Source: Marispirochaeta sp963667435
GTDB taxonomy: Bacteria > Spirochaetota > Spirochaetia > JC444 > Marispirochaetaceae
Length of the DNA: 64,000 nt
Assembly: GCA_963667435.1 (NCBI GenBank)
Contig: OY763414.1
Span: 2,914,001 to 2,978,000, forward strand
Direction: 5' to 3'
The position numbers and the translations under genes were made by a program. The notes beneath the pieces are model-generated. The model made no database searches, was not told the origin of the DNA, and worked only from the letters and a program-made list of their open reading frames with translations. Shown piece by piece: positions 53,078-61,203 of the stretch (positions are counted from its first letter, which is position 1; the number at the start of each line of letters is the position of its first letter).

Positions 53078-54934
53078 ATGGGAAGATCACCAAAAACAAG
53101 CTTTAAGGATGTTCTCTACCCGTTTACGGTGTGGAAGAATATCCTCAAAGAGCCGGTTACCATCCGGCATCCGGAAAAAAGGGAGGGATCCGACCGCTAT
53201 CGGGGATTTCATACCAATGATATTACAAAGTGCATTGGCTGCGGTACGTGCGAAGAGATCTGTCAGAATGCCGCTATCGACCTAATTCCCTGTGAAGGAG
53301 TCGAAGCAAAACCCGGCGATTCCGGGCTGCGTCCCCGGGTGGATTACGGCCGCTGCTGCTGGTGTGCACTCTGTGTGGATGTCTGTACCACCAATTCTCT
53401 GGGAATGAGCAATAATTTCCGCTGGTCTGTGGAAGGAGAAAATCGGGGCGAAGGAAACGAGGCCAATGGTTCACCCGACGACTACCGCTTTATCATCGGT
53501 GCTGAAGGCAAGTACTGGGATAAGGCAGAAAAAGGCTATAAAAAGCCGGATGATTACGACCTGACTCCCCCGGAACGGGTTGCTATGGACCATCTCTCTG
53601 TAGAAGAACGGAGTGATTCATTTATCGAAATGATGAAGGGCTATTCGAAGGAGCAGGCTCTGAAAGAGGCGGACCGCTGCGTGGAATGCGGTATCTGTAC
53701 GGCAACCTGCCCGGCTCATATGGGTATTCCCGCCTATATCAAGGCCATCCGGGAGGATGATCTGGAAGAGGGCCTGAGGATTCTCTACGAAACCAACCCT
53801 CTGCCGGAGGTCTGCGGCCGTATCTGTACCCACAAATGCGAAACTGTCTGCTCCATCGGTCACAAGGGCGACCCCCTTTCTATCCGCTGGCTCAAGCGCT
53901 ACATTGCCGACAATGTCCCGGCAGAAAAGTACAGGGATATTCTGGGTACTTCCGATATTGCAAAAAACGGTATGAAGGTCGCCATTGTGGGATCAGGACC
54001 ATCCGGTCTTTCTGCTGCCCATTATCTTGCTCTTCTGGGTTATCAGGTTACTGTGTTTGAAGCCCTTCCCCAGGCTGGTGGGATGATGCGTTACGGAATC
54101 CCCGAATACCGGCTTCCCTACGATCAGATCGACAAGGATATCAACTATATCGTCTCTCTGGGCGTAGAGATCCGTACTAGTTGCAAGGTGGGTAAAGAGG
54201 TTTCCCTTGATGATCTGCACCGGGAGTATGATGCAGTATTCGCCGGAACAGGGCTCCACCTGGGACGTTCCACACGACTGGAGAACTCAGACCATAAAAA
54301 TGTTTTACAGTCCATCGACCTCCTGCGGAAGATAAGTCTGGGAGAAGAGGTCCCTGTACCGGAAAAAATCGTGGTAATCGGTGGCGGCAATGTAGCCATG
54401 GACATTACTCGCTCTCTGGCTCGTTTTCAGCGGCAGAAATACGGGAAGGTGAATATTACTACCACCTGTCTGGAGCCGTCCGATGGCATGCTTGCAGATG
54501 ATGAAGAGGTAGTGGAGGCTCGGGAAGAGGGAGCAATCATTACCCCCGCTTATGGTCCCCAACGGATTGAGATAATCGACGAGGATAATGTGAAGGGCCT
54601 TCATGTCGCTAAATGTCTGGCGATTTTCGATGAGGAGAAACGCTTTAACCCCTCCTTCGATCTGAATGATACCCGGTTCTACGAGGCGGATATGATTGTC
54701 GAATCAATCGGTCAGGCTTCGGATATCACCTATATCCCAGAAACAGTAATGAACGATCTTGAACTCAGCCCCCGCCGTCAGGTTGTAGCCGATCCGAACT
54801 ACCAGGTAAAGGGTGTTCCCTGGCTCTTTGTAGGAGGCGACATAGCTAAAGGTCCTGATGTTATTACAGGAATTTCCACTGGTCATTTGGCTGCAGTAGG
54901 TATTGACCGCTACCTGCAGGAGGGAAGAAAATGA
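53078..54934 (+). CDS. NuoI-like ferredoxin fused to GltD/NfnB-like FAD-NAD(P) oxidoreductase
   Basis: 618-residue fusion. Residues 1-165 are NuoI-like with two 4Fe-4S motifs (Cys52/55/58/62 in CIGCGTCEEIC; Cys93/96/99/103 in CCWCALCVDVC). Residues about 175-618 are the glutamate synthase small-subunit/NfnB type: further cysteines 201/204/207/211 (CVECGICTATC) and 246/250/254/258, the FAD loop GSGPSG (305-310), a nucleotide-binding VVIGGGNVAMDITRSLAR, and the final FAD motif FVGGDIAKGPDVITG. It should connect NAD(P)H to the iron-sulfur chain of the membrane complex. GGAGAGATAAG precedes ATG 53078, one base after the upstream stop. In Thermotoga-type operons a GltD-like protein is, as I recall, a separate gene. 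Confidence 0.93.
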   Translation: MGRSPKTSFKDVLYPFTVWKNILKEPVTIRHPEKREGSDRYRGFHTNDITKCIGCGTCEEICQNAAIDLIPCEGVEAKPGDSGLRPRVDYGRCCWCALCVDVCTTNSLGMSNNFRWSVEGENRGEGNEANGSPDDYRFIIGAEGKYWDKAEKGYKKPDDYDLTPPERVAMDHLSVEERSDSFIEMMKGYSKEQALKEADRCVECGICTATCPAHMGIPAYIKAIREDDLEEGLRILYETNPLPEVCGRICTHKCETVCSIGHKGDPLSIRWLKRYIADNVPAEKYRDILGTSDIAKNGMKVAIVGSGPSGLSAAHYLALLGYQVTVFEALPQAGGMMRYGIPEYRLPYDQIDKDINYIVSLGVEIRTSCKVGKEVSLDDLHREYDAVFAGTGLHLGRSTRLENSDHKNVLQSIDLLRKISLGEEVPVPEKIVVIGGGNVAMDITRSLARFQRQKYGKVNITTTCLEPSDGMLADDEEVVEAREEGAIITPAYGPQRIEIIDEDNVKGLHVAKCLAIFDEEKRFNPSFDLNDTRFYEADMIVESIGQASDITYIPETVMNDLELSPRRQVVADPNYQVKGVPWLFVGGDIAKGPDVITGISTGHLAAVGIDRYLQEGRK

Positions 54935-55368
54935 GCGAAGTAAAGATTTCTGATATTCTGATGTACTCCATAAAAATCGAGCACGAGAGCATGCTTTTTT
55001 ATCAGGATGCCGCCCCGGGAGCGAGAGGCGAGCAGGTGAAATCTCTTCTGAATGAACTGGCCGATGAAGAGGTGAAGCACGAAGCCCGGTTGAGCAAACT
55101 GCTGAATGAAATCGAGGATGGCTCTGCAGCAGGCTTTGATCGCAACTCAATGAAGAAACTCATTCAGACCAGTGAGATCCCCGACGGTGCCGATGAAGAG
55201 GCGGTCCTGAAAGTGGCGTTGGAGCGGGAGGTAAACACCCGGGATTTCTACAGTCAGGTTGCCACCCTGACTAATCTGGACGCAAATGTAGTTGATGTGT
55301 TCGATATGCTTTATAAGCAGGAGTCCGGTCATGTGTTGAGAATTTCTGCACTGTTGAAGAAACTGTAG
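54931..55368 (+). CDS. ferritin-like/rubrerythrin-type protein
   Basis: 145-residue four-helix-bundle protein, last gene of the Mrp-Mbx operon, overlapping the fusion gene by 4 nt (ATGA). Diiron ligands are recognisable as IEHESMLFYQD in helix 1, LADEEVKHEARL (ExxH) in helix 2, LEREVNTRDFYSQ in helix 3 and KQESGHVLRI (ExxH) in helix 4. There is no rubredoxin domain with its four cysteines, unlike full-length rubrerythrin. It may reduce peroxide or protect the oxygen-sensitive clusters of the complex; the link is by position only. A terminator follows. Confidence 0.87.
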   Translation: MSEVKISDILMYSIKIEHESMLFYQDAAPGARGEQVKSLLNELADEEVKHEARLSKLLNEIEDGSAAGFDRNSMKKLIQTSEIPDGADEEAVLKVALEREVNTRDFYSQVATLTNLDANVVDVFDMLYKQESGHVLRISALLKKL

Positions 55369-55391
55369 AAAACAAGCATTAATTAATACAG

Positions 55392-55419
55392 AATGGCTCC
55401 CGCAGTGACGGGGGCCATT
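55392..55419 (+). terminator. intrinsic terminator of the Mrp-Mbx operon
   Basis: AATGGCTCCCG pairs with CGGGGGCCATT (11 bp with one G-T pair, 6-nt loop), followed by TTCATTT. Confidence 0.85.
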
Positions 55420-55484
55420 TTCATTTACAGCATCTGTAGCTTTCGGAACGGAATTTTTTTATGCTTATAGTTGGTTAACCGGAT

Positions 55485-57263
55485 ATGATTGAAAGCTTCA
55501 GCATTGAATACAACAGTAAAGGTGATCTGGCTTCTCTGCAACACCGCCTCGAGAAATATTCCCCCTCCAATGTTCTTATACAGGTATTCTCTGGACGTCC
55601 TGTTTATAAACATAATGTGGAGATCCTCGAGGATCTCACCAGTACCTTTCCCGGGGTTTCGATTGCGGGAACAACAACTGCTGGTGAAATAATGGCTGGT
55701 AGTGTTTCCGAGGGAAAGGTTATTATCAACTTTATGCTGTTTAAAGACAGCACAGTAAAGACAATTCTTATTGATCAGAATCATAACCTAACCAGAGCCG
55801 GTGGAGATATCGGGAGGGCGTTTGCGCCTCTTAATCCCAAAGCTGTTATAGCATTCGGCTGTGGAATCAAAGATAAACGGACAATTGACGGTTCGGCCTT
55901 AATAGGTGAACTGCAGAGCAGTCTGTCGGATACTGTTATTGCCGGTGGACAGGCCGGTGACAATGGTGCAGGTCTTACCTCTTTTGTATTTACCGAAACC
56001 GGCATTTCTGATCATGGTGTGGCTGCGGCCGCACTTTCCGGTGAAACCCTGATTGTGAACAATCAGTATAATCTTGCCTGGATACCTATAGGAAAAAGCC
56101 TGACAATTACCAGGGCAAAGGGTCCCCGGGTTTATTCCATCGATAATGAAACGCCTTATGAGTTGTACAAACGTTATCTTGGGCAGGCCGTTGCAGACGG
56201 GCTGCCTCTTTCTGCTGTTGACTTCCCCCTGATGATTGAGCGCGATGGTATTACAATGGCTATCCATGCCATGGGGGTGAATGATGATGGTTCCTTTGAT
56301 TATATTCACAGTTTTCACACGGGCGAACAGCTCAAATTCGGATTCTGCCATGCCGGACTTCTCGCCCTGAGTGCTCAGGAAACCTATGAACACCTGCGCA
56401 AGCAGCCGGTGGATGCAGTTTTTATGTACAGCTGTGTCTCCAGGAAATGGATACTTGGTGAAGATATAGATGTTGAGGTCTGTCCGATATCACAGCTTGC
56501 ACCTCTTGCAGGATTCTTTGCATACGGAGAGTATTTTTCTCATTCAACAGGGAAGGGATTCTTTTTCAGTCAAACCATGACTGTTCTTGCTCTGGGAGAA
56601 AAGGACAGGAACAGGATACTTGATAATGAGGCTGAAGCGTCCTGCCCGGACAACAATGACTCCAGACAGCTGAAGACGTTAAAGGCACTCCATCGTCTGG
56701 TGGAAACTTCGGCACGGGAAATTGAAGAAATCAATTCCGAGCTCTTACAGCTGTCCCAGAAGGATTCTCTTACCGGGCTGTATAACCGGCGTTACCTGGA
56801 TGCACAGTTCTCTATTGAAATTAAAAGAGCAAGCCGTACAAAGAAGCCGCTCTCGGTAATCCTGATCGATGTTGACTATTTCAAGCGCTACAATGATACC
56901 TATGGCCATGTTGCCGGAGATAACTGCCTGCGGGGCATTGCCCTGGAGGTTAAGAAAGTCTTTAAGCGCCCTGTGGATCTCTTTGCCCGATATGGAGGAG
57001 AGGAGTTTATCTGTATTCTGCCGGAAACAGACGTGGATGGAGCACGGCATATAGCTGAAAAAATTCAGGAGACAATAAAGAATCTGTCTTTTGAACATGC
57101 ACAGTCCGCAGTATCCGACTTTGTAACAGTTTCGATGGGAATGGTAACAGCCAGGCGTGTAGATAAAACCATGACTCAGGATTTCTTCATTAAAGCCTGT
57201 GATAAAAGACTATATGAGGCAAAAGCCGCCGGGAGAAACCGGATCATTTTTGATGAGCTGTAG
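55485..57263 (+). CDS. FIST-domain diguanylate cyclase
   Basis: 592-residue signalling protein. Residues 1-390 contain FIST_N and FIST_C domains (VLIQVFSGRP; SIAGTTTAGEIMAGSV; AFGCGIKDKR; ALSAQETYEHLRKQPVDAVFMYSCVSRKWILG), proposed to sense small ligands such as amino acids. A short helix leads to a GGDEF domain (about 425-590) with DSLTGLYNRRYL, the active site RYGGEEF and the inhibitory I-site RPVD five residues before it, so a feedback-controlled, active cyclase is expected. There are no membrane segments. It has its own transcription unit after the operon terminator and is convergent with the ammonium transporter gene. Confidence 0.92.
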   Translation: MIESFSIEYNSKGDLASLQHRLEKYSPSNVLIQVFSGRPVYKHNVEILEDLTSTFPGVSIAGTTTAGEIMAGSVSEGKVIINFMLFKDSTVKTILIDQNHNLTRAGGDIGRAFAPLNPKAVIAFGCGIKDKRTIDGSALIGELQSSLSDTVIAGGQAGDNGAGLTSFVFTETGISDHGVAAAALSGETLIVNNQYNLAWIPIGKSLTITRAKGPRVYSIDNETPYELYKRYLGQAVADGLPLSAVDFPLMIERDGITMAIHAMGVNDDGSFDYIHSFHTGEQLKFGFCHAGLLALSAQETYEHLRKQPVDAVFMYSCVSRKWILGEDIDVEVCPISQLAPLAGFFAYGEYFSHSTGKGFFFSQTMTVLALGEKDRNRILDNEAEASCPDNNDSRQLKTLKALHRLVETSAREIEEINSELLQLSQKDSLTGLYNRRYLDAQFSIEIKRASRTKKPLSVILIDVDYFKRYNDTYGHVAGDNCLRGIALEVKKVFKRPVDLFARYGGEEFICILPETDVDGARHIAEKIQETIKNLSFEHAQSAVSDFVTVSMGMVTARRVDKTMTQDFFIKACDKRLYEAKAAGRNRIIFDEL

Positions 57264-57277
57264 TTTGCACCGGGTAT

Positions 57278-59236
57278 CTATTTTTCTATTCTGTTTCTGC
57301 CTCGGTTCTTTGCCACATACAGCAGTTCATCCGCTCGACCTGTCATAGCCTCAGCGCTTTCTCCCAGGTTTTCAACCACGCCACCGCTTATGGTAATTAT
57401 TCTTTTGGTGTCAAATTCCCAGCCGATTCGGGATACAGACTCTCGAAGTCTGTCTGCAATTTCATAGGTGGAGATCATATCTGTCTCCGGTAATACCACA
57501 AGGAATTCTTCTCCGCCGTATCTACCTATTACATCGGTTTCACGAAGACCGTTTTTTACTGTTTCAACTGTTTTTACCAGCACCAGATCCCCGATTTGAT
57601 GACCATAGCAGTCATTTACACTTTTAAAGAAATCTATATCAAATAGAATGATAGATAATTTGTTATCATATCGCCGGCTTCTTCTCACCTCTTCTTCCAG
57701 GTACTCGGAAATATATTTCTTGTTGTAAATTTTGGTGAGACCGTCTCTTATGGAAATATAGCGGAGTGATTCGAGGGCTTTGTCGGCAATGTCCTCCTTT
57801 TCTTTCAATCGGTCTACCATCACATTGAAGTAGTTGGTTACGTCGCCTATCTCTGTACCGATTTCCGATTCAATCTTTTGAACCCCATCTACCCTGGTGT
57901 TTTCGATGATGCTGCGCATGGAGTTTGACAAGTCTATAATGCTTGAACACGATCCGTGTTCCGCTATATTCAACCCGGTTTTCTCGTGTTCTGCAGATAC
58001 TCGAACGGGAATGAATTTCTTGATCAGTCTGAGAATCAGGAACGAGAATCCAAATCCCCAGACAAAACATGTCAGTACACCGACTACCTGAACACCCACA
58101 AGTTCTAATCGACTGAGTTCCATTTCTGCAAGTAGTTTATGCTTAATGAAAATTCCTGTGGTTATTGTTCCCCATACTCCTGCAAAGGCATGCACAGGTA
58201 CTGCGGATACCACGTCGTCAATGCCCGCTTTTTCCAGAAAGAAGGTTCCGTAGTAGACAATCAGCCCGCTGCCTATTCCGATTATCAGTGATGCTCCTGA
58301 TGGTACATAGGCACATCCCGCAGTGATGGCCACAAGGCCGGCAATTACACCGTTAATTATCATTTCCGGTTCCGGTAATCTGCTTTTTCCTACGGACATG
58401 CTCAGGAACATGGCCGTTATACCGCTGAAGGAGGCAGTAATTATTGTATTTAATACCACCTGGGCCACCCCGGGATCAGCCTTAAGGGAACTTCCTCCGT
58501 TGAAGCCGAACCAGGCAAAAAACAGAATAAAGGTGCCAAGGTAGGCAAAGACAATATTGTGTCCCTGAATTTTCTGAGGAGTACCGTCAGCGGCAAATCT
58601 GCCTATTCTGGGCCCTATGACTATTGCACCTGCCAGGCCTACCCACCCTCCGATGGAATGCACTACGCTGGAGCCTGCGAAATCGAGAAATCCCAGTTTC
58701 TGCAGCCATCCGGCCTGGTTTTCATAAAAGAGCCCTCCCCAGGCCCAGTGGCCGAAAACGGGGTAGATGATTGCAGAAGTTACAAATGACATTATCAGGT
58801 ATGTACTGAACTTAGCCCGTTCCGCAACAACTCCCGAATCGATGGTTGCTGCCGTTCCTACAAAAACAGCCTGAAAAGTAAAGAATGTGGCTTTCCAGCT
58901 GTCATCATCGAAGGAGGTAAAGAAGTCGGATATGCCGATTAACCCGGAAAATGTTTTGCCAAACATGAGGCCATACCCGACAAACCAGAAAGCAGCAACT
59001 GAAAAGATAAAATCCGTCAGGTTTTTTATAGCAACGTTTATTGAATTCTTTGCCCGGGAGAGGCCCGTCTCCAGGGCCATGAAGCCTGCCTGCATAAGAA
59101 ACACCAGCATTGCCGAGACAAGTACCCAAAGGATGTCAGCAAGAGATTTTCCGTTTGAAACGACATCAGAAATTCCCTGAGCTGCGGCGGGTGAGATTGA
59201 GAGTAGAAATAGTGCGGGAACAAGGAGGTGTTTCAT
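57278..59236 (-). CDS. ammonium transporter fused to a GGDEF domain
   Basis: 652-residue fusion. A signal peptide (1-20) is followed by an eleven-helix Amt domain to about residue 405. The pore twin histidines are present in VHSIGGWVGLAGAIVIGP and PVHAFAGVWGTI. A HAMP-like linker (about 440-490) connects to a GGDEF domain (about 495-650) with DGLTKIYNKKYI, the active site RYGGEEF and an I-site RETD five residues upstream. Ammonium passage or binding could therefore control c-di-GMP synthesis, a transceptor role; that is inference. No glnK gene is adjacent, although Amt genes are usually paired with one. AGGAGA precedes the ATG, and a sigma-54-like promoter lies 93 nt upstream. Confidence 0.93.
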   Translation of the reverse strand: MKHLLVPALFLLSISPAAAQGISDVVSNGKSLADILWVLVSAMLVFLMQAGFMALETGLSRAKNSINVAIKNLTDFIFSVAAFWFVGYGLMFGKTFSGLIGISDFFTSFDDDSWKATFFTFQAVFVGTAATIDSGVVAERAKFSTYLIMSFVTSAIIYPVFGHWAWGGLFYENQAGWLQKLGFLDFAGSSVVHSIGGWVGLAGAIVIGPRIGRFAADGTPQKIQGHNIVFAYLGTFILFFAWFGFNGGSSLKADPGVAQVVLNTIITASFSGITAMFLSMSVGKSRLPEPEMIINGVIAGLVAITAGCAYVPSGASLIIGIGSGLIVYYGTFFLEKAGIDDVVSAVPVHAFAGVWGTITTGIFIKHKLLAEMELSRLELVGVQVVGVLTCFVWGFGFSFLILRLIKKFIPVRVSAEHEKTGLNIAEHGSCSSIIDLSNSMRSIIENTRVDGVQKIESEIGTEIGDVTNYFNVMVDRLKEKEDIADKALESLRYISIRDGLTKIYNKKYISEYLEEEVRRSRRYDNKLSIILFDIDFFKSVNDCYGHQIGDLVLVKTVETVKNGLRETDVIGRYGGEEFLVVLPETDMISTYEIADRLRESVSRIGWEFDTKRIITISGGVVENLGESAEAMTGRADELLYVAKNRGRNRIEK

Positions 59237-59328
59237 TAATTCTCCTCAGTATTAACACGTTGAAAAAAGGTTCGTGTCATATCCGCTCAGCATGGGTTAG
59301 CAACAGATGCAGATTAACATAATCTTAA

Positions 59329-59344
59329 TGCAAAAAGTATACCA
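59329..59344 (-). promoter_or_regulatory. sigma-54-like promoter of the Amt-GGDEF gene
   Basis: On the minus strand TGGTATACTTTTTGCA has TGG and TTGCA at exact -24/-12 spacing, with two changes in the GGCAC part. Sigma-54 control of ammonium transporters under nitrogen limitation is well known. The remaining 59237-59483 sequence is AT-rich without a gene. Confidence 0.65.
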
Positions 59345-59483
59345 TGATACAGAATAGAGCTTAAAATTTTATATAATAACAAGATACAGGATGGCTGTCG
59401 GGTATTTGTCCGAATGAAAGTCAGAGAAAGCTACAAATTGGGAGAAGTTGAACAGTATAAATTACCAATAGGTAAAAAATATT

Positions 59484-60245
59484 TTATACAGTAATGCTGT
59501 CGCCTGTATGGAATACTGTAACAGGCAGTCTGTCACTCATGTATTTCAGGGTCGGGAAATCAATACAGTGCATGGGATAAAAGAATTCCATGTTCTTTTT
59601 CTCAAACCAGGAAACGGTTTCATGCACTGTTGTGCGATTGTCATCAAAGAGATGCATACCGCCGATGACACCTCTCAGGGGCTGTCCGGAGACTTCCTCG
59701 GCCTGGATGCAGATATTTGCAATTCCGGAATGGGAGCAACCGCTGATAACAATACAGCCTTTCTCTGTTTTCAGGGCTATAGCGGAGTCTTCCCGCATAG
59801 GATCATTATTGTGTACGCCCTTTTCAAAGGCAGTTTTGCGAGGTATTTCGCCAAGAAAAAACAGCCCGTCTCCAATTTCTACAGGTGCAGAGGAGAGCTT
59901 CAGGGTATAGCGGTCTTCAAGTAATGTTTTTAATGCGGAAGGAACTTTTTCCAATAGTTCCGGATGGGCATACAGTTTTGTTCCTGCAGGGGGATTAAAA
60001 AACTCGATACCATCGGCATGGTCCCAGTGATGGTGGGAGAGGGTTACCGCATTCACTGAACTCAAGTCGGACTGCATGTACCCGGCATTCTTGAGAAAAA
60101 GACCTGATGGCCCACCGTCAAGAAGTATATTCTGACTCTGCCAGTGAATTAGAAGGCTCAAACCCCATTCAGCCTGACAGGTTCGTGCATGTTTTCTCCC
60201 TACGGTATTTTCCATCAAAATATCTACTGTCAGTGTTTTTTCCAT
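59484..60245 (-). CDS. metallo-beta-lactamase-fold hydrolase
   Basis: 253-residue cytoplasmic protein of the MBL superfamily. The zinc-binding HxHxDH motif reads LSHHHWDHADGI near residue 65-75, ISGCSHSGIANICIQAEE carries the next His, and MHLFDD and the late YPMHCID complete the site. The overall pattern, including ILLDGGPSGLFLKNAG, resembles the group annotated as methanopterin-precursor (RFA-P) synthase-like MBL proteins, whose bacterial function is not established. No partner gene is evident; it is read in the same direction as the Amt-GGDEF gene but 247 nt away. Confidence 0.88.
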   Translation of the reverse strand: MEKTLTVDILMENTVGRKHARTCQAEWGLSLLIHWQSQNILLDGGPSGLFLKNAGYMQSDLSSVNAVTLSHHHWDHADGIEFFNPPAGTKLYAHPELLEKVPSALKTLLEDRYTLKLSSAPVEIGDGLFFLGEIPRKTAFEKGVHNNDPMREDSAIALKTEKGCIVISGCSHSGIANICIQAEEVSGQPLRGVIGGMHLFDDNRTTVHETVSWFEKKNMEFFYPMHCIDFPTLKYMSDRLPVTVFHTGDSITV

Positions 60246-60341
60246 TATTCTTTTCTCCCGAGCATGTGCAGTTATTGATTTATAGTATCATTATTATTTA
60301 GCATAGGTATACAGACGGGAAAAGTTTCTGTGATACATGAT

Positions 60342-61136
60342 TTATTTATTACTCAGTTTAAGGATTCTGAGGGCTCCCTGAATGACCAAAGTAAAAACTA
60401 TAACTCCTGCGATCAGATCAGGAATCCCGGTATTGAAAAGATGAACCAGTATTCCTGCAATAATTACTCCCATATTAATAATTACATCATTGGAGGTGAA
60501 AATCATACTGGCCTGAATATGTGCTTCACGGCTTTTTGATTTTTGCAGAATGTAGAGACAGGTGGTATTAGCTGCAAGGGCCATAGCTGAGATGGCAATC
60601 ATGGTAAGAAACTCAGGCATAGCCTTGATACCGATAAACCTTCGAATAACTTCTGTTATACCAAGAAGTGCAAGTACAATCTGAAACAAGCCTGCAAGCT
60701 TCGATATCCTTTTCTTTAAAACCAATGTCCCGCCAACTGCAATAAGGCTGATGCCATATACAAAGGAGTCGGCCAGCATGTCGAGACTGTCTGCCACCAG
60801 TCCCATGGAATGGGAAAAGAGACCAAATATGATTTCCAGCAGAAAAAATGATAAGTTAATAATCAGCACTATCCACAACAGGCTTCGCTGCTTATTTTCC
60901 TCTTCAAATTGAGGACTTTCAACCTCTTCAGAAGCAATCATTTTTCCGCCTAACTTTAAATGAAGAATGGAAGAGGTAATTTCCGCAAGTTTTCCTGTGT
61001 GATAAACAAAGATCCGCCGCTGCGAAATATCAAAATCTATATGCCTTATTTCATTAAAGCCTTCCAGTTTCATGCGAATAAGATTTTGCTCGGAAGGGCA
61101 GTCCATCTTTTCTATGTGATATTCTGTTTTCTTCAT
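60342..61136 (-). CDS. HMA-CDF fusion cation transporter
   Basis: 264-residue protein. The first 75 residues resemble a heavy-metal-associated domain with MDCPSEQNLIRMKLEGF in place of the usual MxCxxC (one cysteine kept). Residues about 85-260 form a cation diffusion facilitator-type domain with about six helices; HSMGLVADSLDMLADSFVYG holds the aspartates of the first metal site (SLDMLADS) and TSNDVIINMGVIIAGI the second, with Asn-Asp where zinc CDFs have HxxxD. The usual cytoplasmic C-terminal domain is absent; the HMA-like domain may replace it. Metal unknown: zinc, iron or mercury-type substrates are possible. Confidence 0.85.
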   Translation of the reverse strand: MKKTEYHIEKMDCPSEQNLIRMKLEGFNEIRHIDFDISQRRIFVYHTGKLAEITSSILHLKLGGKMIASEEVESPQFEEENKQRSLLWIVLIINLSFFLLEIIFGLFSHSMGLVADSLDMLADSFVYGISLIAVGGTLVLKKRISKLAGLFQIVLALLGITEVIRRFIGIKAMPEFLTMIAISAMALAANTTCLYILQKSKSREAHIQASMIFTSNDVIINMGVIIAGILVHLFNTGIPDLIAGVIVFTLVIQGALRILKLSNK

Positions 61137-61203
61137 TAAATCCTCACATATAATATCTTAGCTGCTGAAATTATGATCGCTACTTTCTTGTAACAGAAAT
61201 CTT

